The notes beneath the pieces were generated by a model. It saw only the letters and a program-made list of their open reading frames with translations, searched no databases and was not told the origin of the DNA. A program made the position numbers and the translations under genes. DNA of 64,000 bases from Cymodocea nodosa (Eukaryota > Streptophyta > Magnoliopsida > Alismatales > Cymodoceaceae). The first letter of the stretch is position 1; the number at the start of each line of letters is the position of its first letter. Below, one piece after another: positions 53,185-64,000 of the stretch. The stretch is taken from the NCBI GenBank assembly GCA_036874045.1, contig CM072336.1, positions 21,775,501-21,839,500 of the forward strand. Reading direction: 5' to 3'.

Positions 53185-54122
53185 CTATATATCTCTCATA
53201 ATATTGACATGTATTGTATCAACAATTTGTTTTCTATAATCTTGACTTGATTCAACAGTAGCAGATGTAGCTTCTTCTGTAAAAGTTTGTTGAACATTAT
53301 CATCTAGCATTCCTTGTAATTCTTCTTGCTTATCTTCAAGTAAATCTATTTTATCTGCTTTCCAAATAAAATTATGAACTAAAAAACATGCCAATATAAT
53401 CTTTCCTTGTGTTTTAAAAGGAAATGGCATATAAATTCGTAAAATTGAGAATCAATGTTTGATTATTCCAAATATATGTTTAATTAATGTTCTTAATTGT
53501 GAATGCTTATAATTGAAATTTTCAATTGCATTCATTGGAAGTCTATTAGCATTATAATCATTCAAGTGATATCTTACACCTTGAAATGATATAATAAATT
53601 CTGGCCTATTAAAAAAACCAACATCTCCCAAAGTAATATTTACCTACAATTTATACAGAAGTTTTGAATATAATGTTAGAAACATTAATTCCACAATTTC
53701 TATTATACATAAGTATTCTCATTATTTTTATTAGTATCATACCTTATGAAACTTTAAAAGCATTACGTCGAGAAAGTGTATCATGAAAAATACGAGCATC
53801 AGCTGTTGATCCTTCCCATCCACTAAGAACATAAACGATTTCTATATCAAAATTACATGCTACTAATACATTTTGTGATAATTCACCTTTTCTATTTCCC
53901 CAACATGTAGTTTCTTCACCATAAATTGTACCTTTGACATGAGTATCATTAATTACTTTAATGTAATCCTAAAAGAAAAAAGAATATACATAATAAAGAC
54001 CACTAAATACTAAAGAAGACATTTAAATATAACATTAACTTACCTTGAAATAAGGATAAACATGTCGATTATTTTGAATCCATGTTGGTGCTGATGATTC
54101 TTGCTTAACCAATAGTTTATTC
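53185..54122 (-). pseudogene. PIF/Harbinger (HARBI1-like) transposase relic
   Basis: Minus-strand frames give SAPTWIQNNRHVYPYFKDYI, then KVINDTHVKGTIYGEETTCW, GNRKGELSQNVLVACNFDIE, IVYVLSGWEGSTADARIFHD, a GVRYHLNDY..NRLP block, and finally an open piece (53185-53430) with FKTQGKIILACFLVHNFIWK. This is the DDE_Tnp_4/HARBI1 order. The N-terminal third is absent. A gap of about 110 bp near 53640-53760 has intron-like or inserted sequence, and a few stops interrupt the frames. The first catalytic Asp (IDGTH in relatives) reads Asn (INDTH). The second Asp block (WEGS..D) is kept. Confidence 0.88.
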
Positions 54123-54614
54123 TAACTCAACCTGCAAATGACTCTAGTAATAATCAAAATATCTATTAAAATGGAAGAATATCTGACAAAAATTATTTTT
54201 AGGAAAATTTTCACTTTTATGGGATTTTATGTGTAAAAATATCAATACCGGTATAAATTGTAAGATATATATATATAGATAAGTACACATACATCGTTAG
54301 GAAATAGTGCACAAATTTCCCCCTTTGGTAAGTAGTGCTTGAGATAATAGGACATAAAAATTAACAAGACAAACTAAAAACAAGATCCATGCCATTGTTT
54401 AAGCTATATAAATGTTATCTCAGTAAATACGATACGAGAAAACATGCAAGCTCATCAAATCCTTTTTCACCAATAGAAATCAATTGTCGAGATCTTGTAA
54501 CAATGGTCTTTTAAATAGATGAAACCATTACGAAGGGTATCCATGGACTCAAAAATAATGTATTGTAGCAAAATTATTGAAAATTGGATGCCTAATTTTA
54601 CCGATTACTTGTGT

Positions 54615-55200
54615 AAGGAGACAACGGCGAGGATGTGTGACAGATGGGGGCGAAGATGTGTAAGGAGATGATGCTGCAAGCGAGGATGTGGAAGGAGACG
54701 ATGCCGCAGGTGAGGATGCAGAAGGAGATGGTGCCACAAGACTAGGATGCGTGAGGAGACGACGTCGCGAGCAAGGATGCAGAAGGAGACGATGCCTTGG
54801 AGTGAGGATGTGGAAGGAGACGATGTTGCAGGGCGAGGATGTGCGAGGAGACAATGCCGCACTCGAGGATGTGGAAGGAGACGATGTTGCAGGGCGAGGA
54901 TGTGCGAGGAGACAATGCCGCACTCGAGGATGTGGAATGAGACAATGCCATGAGGCGATGATGTACAAGGAAACGATGCCGCAGACAAGAATGTGGAAGG
55001 AGACAATGTTGTGGGGGAGAATGTGTGAGGAGACGATGCTATAAGGTGAAGATGTGAGAAGAGATGATGTCGTAAGGATGTGTGAGGAGACGACACTGTA
55101 GGGTGAAGATGCGTGAGAAGGAGACAATGTTGCAAGGCAAGGATGAACGAGGATGCATGAGGAGATGATGTTGCGGTGAGACTAGGATGCATGAGGGCGA
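54615..55200. repeat. 30-bp minisatellite inside the Harbinger element
   Basis: About 19 diverged units of roughly 30 bp, close to GAGGATGTGCGAGGAGACAA then TGCCGCACTC. A 61-bp dimer recurs nearly unchanged at 54834-54894 and 54895-54955. Because the period is close to a multiple of three, several frames stay open on both strands (up to 225 codons, Ser/His/Pro-rich on minus). Those frames look like chance products of the repeat. Confidence 0.88.
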
Positions 55201-55415
55201 GACGAGGGCAGGACACAAACAAGAGGTTTCCATTATTTTTAACTTGGGTGTGGTCGAAAAATGATAGAAACCCAATATACAACGTGCCTTTTATATAACT
55301 AAAAATGATGGAAAAAATTTTAGATGCACAAACACCTTAAAAATAATAGAAAATTTTTCGTTAATTTCATTTCAGACATTTTTCATCGTATTTCAGGTGC
55401 ACAAACAACACCTTA

Positions 55416-56089
55416 TACAACTTAGATTAGTTTTTCTATTGTTATGGTATAAAATGTTGTTCTCGAAAAAAAACTCAACAAAATGTTAAAGAAAACCAGC
55501 ATTTTTATTTTTATCGACGTTTATTGAACCAAAAGAGCTTATTCAAATATTTTTGGAACAATCTTGTAAAGTTGCGGTACGTTGGTCTCAAATCAATTAT
55601 ATCTCACCGATGTTATTAATCCATAAAAATAGTTAAGTTCAAAAATTAAACTTTTTTCCCAATATTACCCATGGTAAATCAGAGAAATAATGACAATACC
55701 AATCATTATTTACAACCCATGCCATCAAGAAAAAATTTCTCTTTTCTCCTTTATTTTTTGCCTTCTTCCTCTTTAGTGACAATGACATATTTATGGTCGT
55801 GCATCTAAGAAAGCAACGAAGAGTAATAGAAATAAAGTATAGAAAAGTTATAGAAAATATAGATGTTTGTGTATAATCTAGAAAATAATAGAAATTGACG
55901 AAAAGTAATACAATGTAAGAGAAAAAAATTAATTAAACCAAACTCTTTGTTTGATCACTTCAAAATGAAGATTTATGTTATATATATGTATTTTAGATCA
56001 TTTTATATATATATATATGTATGTAATAGATTGTATCATTTTATTTTAATCCAAATATAATTACTCTTTCAACTTTTATGTTTATACTT
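55416..56089. other. Intergenic DNA between Harbinger element and AT minisatellite
   Basis: It carries an ATAGATGTTTGTGTATAATC stretch near 55859 that echoes the Harbinger TIR, perhaps a second, smaller derivative with unclear ends. An (AT)n run lies near 56004-56020. No gene was seen. Confidence 0.45.
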
Positions 56090-56570
56090 TCATAAGTTTG
56101 TTCATAACGATAAAATGATGTTATGATTTATAATGATAAAACATGATTTTTAAGATAAAAGATGATTTTTATGATAAAATATGATTTTTATGATTTATTA
56201 TGATAAAATATGATTTTTATGATTGATGATGGTAAAATATGATTCTTAAGATAAAAGATGATAAAATATGATTGTTATGATTTATGGTGATAAAATATGA
56301 TTTTTATGATTTATGATCATAAAATATGATTTTTAAGATAAAAGATAATAAAATATGATATTTACGGTAAAAGATGATAAAATATGATTATTATGATTTA
56401 TGGTGATAAAATATGATTTTTATGATTTACGATGATAAAATATAATTTTTAAGATAAAAGATAATAAAATATGATTTATGATGATAAAATATGATTTTTA
56501 TGGCAAAAGATGGTAAAACATAATTTTTATAATTTATAATAAAAGATATGATTCATAAGATAATTAAAAG
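56090..56570. repeat. AT-rich tandem repeat, GATAAAATATGATTTTTATG type
   Basis: About 480 bp made of alternating units, GATAAAATATGATTTTTATG / ATTTATGAT and a variant TTTTTAAGATAAAAGAT. There are at least twelve copies of AAAATATGAT. It is non-coding. Confidence 0.92.
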
Positions 56571-57769
56571 AAAATTTTTAATCAAAATATAGTAAAGATG
56601 TGTTGCCACTTTTCAACTCTTTAACATCTCTTAAGGTCGAAAAAAAGATACAAAGAAAAATATTTCCTAAGAAAATTGGAGTAAAATGTTTATCAAACTT
56701 TAATTTACTTTCCATTATATACAAATACCTTGTATTTTGTGTTAACTTTATATTTTTTTACATGGTGCATAAACCCCTTCTTTAATAACTGTAACTTCAA
56801 GGTTTGTGCCAATGAGATTAAATTATGTTTACTTCCATGATCTCGAGAAAAGAATAGAGAGAAGAGACATTTACTGAAAAAATGAAATATATATTTTTTT
56901 AATATTTTACTTTTGAAAATAAAAAATATTATGGATGATAAATCCATAGTATAGTTTGTTGTTGCTTAAAATTTGAACTTAAATCCAAATTCTATTCGAT
57001 AAGATTTATGGATTCGAAAATCAATGGCCGAAATTGAATAGAAATTAATTAATTTTAATACTTTTAGATCAAATATTAATATTTATTTAAATTAAATAAA
57101 AACTTTATTATAGATTTATAATTATCCAATGACAAAATCTATAAATAAGATATTTTCATTTAATTAAATAAGATAATAATATCTAATGATAAGTATTCTA
57201 TATATTTAGGAGGAGAAAATAAGATATCTATAAATACCATTATCTTTAATTAAATAATATTATAAATATTGTTATCTTTAATTACAAATTTTTTTAGAAG
57301 ATATTTTCAATTTTGCGTCATTTAGGAAGATCCCTTGATATTAATTTTTTTTTTTTTACAAGTATATTCTATTGATTGGAATTTGTATTCGAACATGTGT
57401 TAAATTAAATAGAAAATGAAAATATAGATGCGTGTAGGCATCATACAACTAAGATTAACTATCTTTACAACGTTATTCTTTTGTTTATGACCAGTAAACT
57501 ATTAAATACTAATACGTACGTACGTAGACACACTCATACAAAAGAATCTCTAAAGTAAAAATTACTAAGCAGAATACCTGCACCGCTGTACCATGCAGTG
57601 TACTTCCTTACCTACCAAACGTTGCCTTAATTAAATTAAGTTATTATTGTTTTACAAGTGTATTCTATTGATTTAAATTTATATTCCAACTTGCGATCTC
57701 ACGCATGATTGTGTTAAATTAAATTACCGTAAAAAAAAAAAGTTAGTTAGCTGAAGACGAGATGACTAC
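56571..57769. other. AT-rich intergenic DNA with a local duplication
   Basis: 57346-57415 and 57648-57725 share TTTTACAAGT.TATTCTATTGATT and GTGTTAAATTAAAT, a diverged local duplicate. A TACGTACGTACG tract lies near 57513-57524. No gene was seen. Confidence 0.55.
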
Positions 57770-59054
57770 CCCTGATGCATGGGGCCGACTTTTCGGCGTC
57801 GCGTCTGATAATTATTTGGTGCTCCCGTTGAATGCTGCCTCGCCAGTCGACCGGCACACCGACAGCCCGATCCACCCCATGATGCAGAGACTAAGACCCT
57901 CAAGACTGGTGATGGCTTGAGTGGCCAATGCAGTGGCGGGTACCTGCAGATCTACGGTAGCTTGCCGGTGGCGGCGGTGGTGGTGGTGGTGTCATCACAG
58001 CATGTGGAAGGAGGGTGACGCTGGGTTGGTGGGTTCTGGTCGGAACATGGTCAGGCTCCGCTTACCATCTGAAGGTGTGGGGGAGGAAAAAAATGACCCA
58101 GAGATTGGAATTTGGGTTGGGTCTGCCTTTTTGGGTATTTTTTTAAGGGAGCCATCTTCGTGGTTGTTGTGATTTCCAAATCAAAGATTGTGATTTTCTA
58201 TTATCATGGATGGCGTCATGATTGTTTTTGGATTTTCTTTTCACCTTTTTCTGTCTGGGCGTTTCCTTCTATTTATTGTTGCTGCTAACTAGGTTTGATT
58301 GTAATGTTATTCAGCTTATTCTTCTTCTTCTTCTTACTGCTTTTCTTTGGGACCATACATTTCTCAAAGGTATCATGTATCTTTCAGAGTCTTTAGGTAC
58401 TTGTTGCAAGTACCAGTTCAATTCATTTGAGCAAGTGGGAGGAGCTGTCTTAGCCCGTCGATTTCATTTTTCCTTGGTTTCTCCCACTGCTTCTGCTTGC
58501 CCTTTTCTTTTTAAAAGAAGCTGACACTTTCAAGTGTTCGAATGGGAAGGTCAATACCAGATGATGTCTTTTTTTGAGTATCCTCTTTAGGATAATTTGA
58601 CATTTTCAGGTTCATCTTGATGTTATGCCGGGTTGCCAATTGGATCCCTTTCGCTACCTTTATTTTAAAATGCCAACTTGCGGTTTCATGTCTAGTATAG
58701 ATCATTGGCAGCTTGTGTGATGCATCAAATGTCTGGGGCAAGTTTAGAAATTTTGATAGGTTTTTAGGATCCATAGTTTCATTGTTAATTCGGATTCATG
58801 TGCATGACTCTTTTTCTTGTCATGTCTTTTTTTGCCTCTGGTTTTTAATTCTTTTTGTTGTTTCTGGTTTCTGTGGTGATTGCAACTTCTTCTTCCACCT
58901 CCTATCCCTGTTCTGGTGCACTTGAATTTTTTGTTTCAAGTTTTACTCTTGTAATATCTTTCTAGACCTTAGGTTTACTTCAGAGTTTTGTTTAGGCTAC
59001 ATGAACGATATCTAATCCTGTCAATTGGGTTTGTTCCCTTCCAGCAGACAAATC
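57770..59054 (+). other. Probable promoter and 5' UTR of the DUF4378 gene
   Basis: A GC-rich patch at 57780-58090 (with a GGCGGCGGTGGTGGTGGTGG run) is followed by T-rich, intron-like sequence and a polypyrimidine tract ending TTCCCTTCCAG at 59043, just before the first coding Met. This fits a non-coding first exon and a 5'-UTR intron. No donor can be chosen with confidence. Confidence 0.5.
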
Positions 59055-62000
59055 ATGCATCAGGACTATCTCAGCTCGGTAATCTTCAGGTCCCTGAAGA
59101 AGGCACTTCTTTTTGGATGCCAAGAATCTGAAGAGCAAGTTGACTGTGACGCAATCAGGAAATATATTCACGCCTCCTCTTCTGCAATGGAAGAAACAAA
59201 TTACAGCCGAAGAGCACGTCTCCACATGAAACCAAGATCTTTTGTGGATGCAGATGGTAAGAAGGTTATGGCACACGGGGAAAGAAATGAATCAGAGCCA
59301 ATGTGGAAGCCCAATGAAATTAGGAAGCTGGAAAATACACCATCTTCCTGGTCAAGTACAGCACAGGTTGGAGATGGGCGTTCAAAATTCATTGCAGAAG
59401 ATCTGTTGAGAGGTGCCTTGGAGCTTCAGGAATCAATAATTATGCTTCAGAATCTAAGGGATTCACCCAAGTTCATTGTTCCAACAAGGAGGAAGTCTAA
59501 AGGTAAATATGTAGTTGAGAGTGAAGATGCCAATGTTAAGTTCACAAATTCATGCAGGTTTGATGCTACTGGATGTCCACGATCAAGGCATTTTGTAAAT
59601 GTTGCGTCTGGGAATCGTGGAGAGGAATTGAGGAATTTGATCAGAAATAATCTGTGCCGAAAAAACTTGACCTTGGTCTCTGAGGATGACGATGAATATT
59701 GTTGTTCCATTCGAGCAATGTCGAGAAACAACAGATCCATCCAAGCATATTCCAAGCAGAGAGGACAAGAGAGTAATATTTTTTCGGAAGCAAATCTAAA
59801 GAATGTAAAGTCCCCAAATTTAATTGCAAAGCTGATGGGCCTAGAAGGGGTACCCTCAGAAACAATTCGACTTGTCAAGGAAGAAAGCATGGAAAATAAA
59901 ATATTGTCCTTTCCAACAGCAAGGTTTGACAGTGAAATGCCTATCATGAGATCACAACCAATGGAGCGAAGATCGTGTCTAGAGAAGAAGACATTTCAAG
60001 AAATCAAAGACAACTTGAGACATAAAGAATTTCTCAAAGGCAGTCAAGATGAAGGCCACATTACTCCATGCTATTATGATACTCCATTTCCAGGAAGAAA
60101 TAGCAAAAACTACTCTATGGATGTTGAAGCTTCACAAATTGTCATTATGAAACCTATGACCACAACATGCTTTGAGAGGCAGAATTTGCATAATGGTTAT
60201 ACATTTGATACTGTGGGTAACGAGAAAGTTATTCCTGCAGCTAAGGCAACATTAAAGAACATGAATATGGTTTCATTTAAGGAAAGGACGGAGGAGAAGA
60301 TTGAGTCATCTCCAAGGACTGAAGTATCTAAGAACACTAATCCATCTATTTCTTTGTCTAATAAAAAGAAAGAGAAAAAGGAAGTTGGTTCTAGGGAAAT
60401 TATGAATGTTGATTGGATTCAAAAGTCACGTCTAGATAGAAGAAGATTGCAAGAGAGGAAAACTTGCACAGATGTAAAATTTCCAAGGTGCCAGACTAGC
60501 ATAGCTTCTTCGTTCTCAGTGAAACCAGACAGAATACCTACTCCAGCAAAAGATAATCCCTCTGCTCCAAAAATTGGTTCACGTCAATATAACAAGAAAA
60601 TCTCACGATCTCATCCACGATATTCAAAAGGTTCCGTCAAAGAGAAGAAGAAAACAAAGACAAATTCAGCTACTGAGCATACAGTTGGAATCACTGTAAG
60701 AGTTCTTTTGTTTAATTTTAGCATATTCTCATACAACTTGATTCTTGGGTAATAATACATTTAAGAAGTGTTTCATTGCCTACAATCTACATGTAATGCA
60801 ATGTAATATAATTCAATTACATTTCTTAATTAGATAATAATATTTATGTTTTTATGATTGTAAGCTTTAAAATTTGATTATAAGAAATTAAGTTCTTTGA
60901 GGTATTACTTAATTAACTAAATATGAGTTAAGCAGTAAAATTAATTCTTTATATAATTTTATAATTATTTTATGGTTGATTACCAAATTCTATAATTTAA
61001 TTATGTAATGTGGTTTGATTACTTTACGTTGAGATTACAGTCAACCAAACAAAACCTTAGAGTAAACATAGATTTGCTATATATTGGAATGATATTTTTG
61101 TGGATTTCATTGCAAAGAAATTATTTTGGTTAATAGAGAATAGGATTGTAGGCTAATTTCTTGCAAAATTTCCCCAAAACTGCCATTGAGAGAGAAAAAA
61201 TCTAAAACTTCAACAAATAGTGGTTCATATCAAATAGAATATATCCTCTCTGATTTGCCTTTTCAACAGACTGATGGTTCAAATTGCAAAGACCACAGTC
61301 CTCGTCCCAGAAGAGCTCTTCCCAGGGTAGCCCACTCATCCAAAAATCCTCACCAGAAGCAAACAAGGCAGCAATCTGTCATTCCTACAAAAGGTAACCT
61401 ATTTGGAAACCTAGCCAGCAGTATCAGTTATGATTCTGTCGAGCATCTGCAAGAGATTGTGCATCTGTTTAAGCGCATACTTCTATTGTTTTGTGTTTTA
61501 GTTATTTCAAGACATTGGAGCTTACGCAATAGTTGAATTACTCAACCTTAATTTCAGGAAAACGGAAAAAGGAGATGTACTCTCCTTGTGAGGTGATGCC
61601 GAAGCCCAAACAAAATGGGTCACAGCACAAGTCTGCTCAAGAAGAAACTAGGCACGTTGACACTAGCACTCCTATCCCAGCATCTCTTCCAAATGACGAA
61701 GGAGATATCAGATCCTTGCTTCTGGGAAATAAGTCATTTCTCATCCATGCCCAAGAGCTCCTGCATCCCAACACCAACCATATCTCAATCTGTGGATGGA
61801 AAGATCAAGAGGAGACCGAAACCAGATGTTCTGGCCTTGTTATTGACTGCTGTGTTGAGATACTGGAATGCAAGGCTCGTCAACTGAATCACGGGAGTCA
61901 CACATCACTTCTGAGCTACACCTGGAGTCCCAGACCAATCGGCTCTGTAGACGAACTGGTGGAGGATGTCATTGGAAATATACAGGATCTAAGTAGCTAC

Positions 62001-62213
62001 TCCAAGATTGGTAATGGTGTGGACCAAGTAGATGGTCTTTATCTGAAGCTGGAGAGAGATCTCCTGCACATTGCAGCAGTGGGAAATGGAGGGTGGGATT
62101 TTGCTTGGAAGGATGCATCTCCTGAGGAAGAAACATATGAAATTGTGCACGACCTGGAGCAGACTCTCACAGCTATGCTGGTTAGAGAAGCCTTCATGGA
62201 ACTGTTGATTTAG
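59055..62213 (+). CDS. TRM/LONGIFOLIA-like DUF4378 protein
   Basis: Three coding exons, 59055-60695, 61270-61393 and 61558-62213, with GT..AG introns and matching phases give 806 aa. Near residues 109-135, SKFIAEDLLRGALELQESI is the N-terminal block common in this family. Near 252-265, SPNLIAKLMGLEGVPSE is the DUF3741-associated motif. The C-terminal 150 residues form DUF4378 (CCVEILECK, VDELVEDVIGNIQDL, LERDLLHIA, WDFAWKD, IVHDLEQTLTAMLVREAFME). TRM proteins recruit TON1/PP2A to microtubules and shape cells and organs (family knowledge). The middle is Lys/Arg/Ser-rich and probably disordered. Which TRM subgroup it belongs to I cannot say. Start: first Met after a good acceptor at 59043; an upstream coding exon cannot be excluded. 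Intron 1 of the coding part holds a MITE. Confidence 0.92.
60764..61056. mobile_element. Harbinger-type MITE in the DUF4378 gene intron
   Basis: 293 bp bounded by TTA (60761-60763 and 61057-61059). The terminal inverted repeats extend about 35 bp: left AGAAGTGTTTCATTGCCTAC, and complement of the right end GGTTTTGTTTGGTTGACTGT, continuing AATCTaCAtGTAA / AATCTCAACGTAA. The core is AT-rich with no ORF. It is related to the element at 38834-39114. Confidence 0.82.
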
Positions 62214-64000
62214 CTTCATATTTTTGATTGAATATCTCACTCTCTTCCACTTTTATTTAGATTGTTTCTTTTGATCTATTGATTATCTTGCAATTTGGAA
62301 TAAGGGACAAAAGCACTCTTAGGAATAAACTTCCATGGATACGTTTGTGGAAGTTTTCTGTCAAGCCATTTGTGAATGTAATCATATTCCATGTTAGGTT
62401 TCTGAAATTCAAGATGTATAAAACAAGAGTTCCAAGCAAATATTCTTCCATGGTGTTTTTTGACAAGCAATGATTCCTTTTTTGTGGTTCTATACTGAAA
62501 ACTAGATGAAAAAACCGCCATTTTTATGCTAGATGTGTTTTAAAAGATTAGTCCAAGCATAGGATCCTTTTGTTCTCCAACTTTGGATTATGATCTAGCA
62601 TGGTATCAAAACGTAAATGCAATAATCTAAACAAGTTGTGCCTTTTCTCTTTGCCTAGAACCATTTATTTTCATTTCTTGATGGTGATTTAGGCTCTACT
62701 TATATGATGAGCGTTATGGTACTTAATCTCTTGGTATATGACTGATGAAACTTTGAAATGTAGTAAGAAGTGATGAGGGAATGAGATACCTTTTCAGATA
62801 AGCATTTCCAGATACATTCTTAATCCAAGTTTGACTTTTTTAAACTGAGCACACCACCTGACAGATGGATATGTACAGATTTGGCGATCAGGCATCTGAT
62901 TGGGATTCTGATCGTAATGACAATTGATGGCCATGACACATATAACATCAATTTTAAATTTTAGTAGTATTGATCTACAATTTTAAAACACAGTGGTATA
63001 TATTTATGTATTATAGAGTAATTTTGATGGTATATATGCATTAGATGTAATTTTAGAAATCCAATAGTGAATGCTGTTAACAACACACTTAGAGGAGAAC
63101 TTTCCCTTATTTTCTTGTTCCTTGTTTCCAAGTTCTTAGTGATTTTTGTACGTTTAACTAATGGTTCAACTCATTAAAAACAATAGTGATGTAAGACCCT
63201 AAAAATTACTATCATCATGTGAAAAAATCAATATAATTGTAAAATAACGTTTCTACAAATTTCATAAATGAAAATTTCGTCGATTACAAGATTGTATAGT
63301 TAAAATGATTTTTTGAAAATATAATGCCTGGATTTCATCGTAGTTTGTTTTTAATAGATAAAAAATATTAATTCTGATGCACTGGTGAAAATGTAAATAT
63401 TTATTTCAAATGTGACTTTTAATCTATTATATTTAAATTAATATATCAACGCTTATATATAAAATTTTTTACATGTGAATGCCTTCTTGATTGAAGGTAT
63501 TTTTGCTGAAAAAAATTAATGCTGCCTTTTAACTTTGGAAAAAAACAAAATATATAATGGGATCTTCCGGTAAGCTAGGGGTGTGGAATCTCCCAACTCC
63601 CATTTGGATATTTCCGTAGGTCCATAACAGAGAACAAGACAGGTATTATTTAAGAATTTCAGATGCAATAACTCAGAATCTTAATTACCATCAAGAAAAA
63701 TAGGCTTTTAAGAACTAATTCCCTACTGATCCAAGGAGATTAAATTACAGATCAACCCATTAACCCCAACAGTGAATGATTAAATTATAGTGCTGATTAT
63801 TTTGTTATGGAATCAGAAAGAGTGATCTATAACATTCCATGTTCAGCTCAAGCCACAGCAAAGAGAGCTTCTTGCCTGGAAATGGAAAAAACACACAACT
63901 GTCATTGAGAAGGAGAGGTTTGGGTTTCCTCTTGCATGCATACATATAATATATATATATATGTACAGAAGAACATCATCACACTCTGAAGGATCGGCAC
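62214..64000. other. 3' flank of the DUF4378 gene and intergenic DNA
   Basis: No second gene is supported. A TA-type microsatellite lies at 63949-63962. The last 500 bp are somewhat less AT-rich (CAAGCCACAGCAAAGAGAGC) and might belong to the next gene, but no domain can be read. Confidence 0.5.

Larger units (their letters stand above)
52835..55412 (-). mobile_element. PIF/Harbinger transposon with TIRs and transposase relic
   Basis: 2578 bp flanked by TTA on each side (52832-52834 and 55413-55415). The left end GTAGATGTTTGTGTACTTGG and the complement of the right end, GGTGTTGTTTGTGCACCTG, are imperfect inverted repeats, and similarity continues into GAAAACG/AAATACG. Inside are a minus-strand transposase relic (53185-54122) and a 30-bp minisatellite (about 54615-55200). 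A second gene of such elements (MYB-like) is not visible. The subterminal DNA on both sides has repeated GTGCAC/TTTGTGCA motifs. Confidence 0.82.

Noticed and set aside
53640..53760. Gap in the transposase relic considered as a true intron
   Set aside because: The transposase is a pseudogene and I could not fix GT and AG sites that restore the frame. A small insertion is equally likely.
54549..55282. 192- and 225-codon Ser/His/Pro-rich minus frames
   Set aside because: They come from a 30-bp minisatellite that leaves several overlapping frames open. No domain, start context or family match.

Overview
This is a 64-kb piece of a plant nuclear chromosome. The evidence is spliced genes with GT..AG introns, plant-only families (PRONE-type RopGEF, DUF7086, DUF4378/TRM), LTR retrotransposons primed by initiator-tRNA-Met, and many PIF/Harbinger, hAT and SINE-like insertions. 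A non-grass monocot is my best guess, weakly held, from gene style and repeats. There is no rRNA, no tRNA gene and no CRISPR array.

Five genes can be rebuilt exon by exon, each with consistent intron phase. (1) Cytosolic aspartate aminotransferase, + strand, 12 exons, 13019-20513, 412 aa, with every catalytic residue at its textbook number. (2) An intronless DUF7086 gene, - strand, 22399-23115. (3) A class-IV PLP enzyme like plastid D-amino acid transaminase DAT1, - strand, 5 exons, 38605-41961, 418 aa. (4) A Rop guanine-nucleotide exchange factor, - strand, 7 exons, 43301-46496, 510 aa. (5) A TRM/LONGIFOLIA-like DUF4378 protein, + strand, 3 coding exons, 59055-62213, 806 aa. They belong to unrelated pathways and form no operon-like unit.

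The rest is repeats. Region 1-3.95 kb is a decayed Ty1/copia element. Region 4.99-6.96 kb is a composite duplication that joins a copy of the aminotransferase 3' end (intact last exon, poly-A signal) to a copy of the RopGEF 3' flank; the originals now lie about 22 kb apart. More aminotransferase scraps lie at 32.8 kb (intron 7) and 42.0 kb (exon 2). Region 7.3-11 kb holds a Ty3/gypsy gag scrap and long diverged direct repeats. Region 24.6-34 kb is a nest: a gag-only copia element (LTR, PBS, gag, 3' LTR) split by a 2.5-kb insertion with a 5-bp target duplication, beside relatives of the insertion and an hAT-type MITE. Region 34.8-37.1 kb has a very decayed PIF/Harbinger transposase and an AT-rich tandem array.

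Region 47-57.7 kb contains a GC-rich non-coding island, a 1-kb Harbinger-type non-autonomous element with TTA target duplication, a possible SINE, and a 2.6-kb Harbinger element whose TIRs, TTA duplication, transposase relic and internal 30-bp minisatellite can all be seen. A related MITE sits in an intron of the DUF4378 gene and another in an intron of the DAT1-like gene.

I do not see a new multi-gene system. The most unusual items are the dismembered second aminotransferase locus, the Harbinger family with a shared Asp-to-Asn change at the first catalytic position, and the SINE-like insertion at the DUF7086 start.
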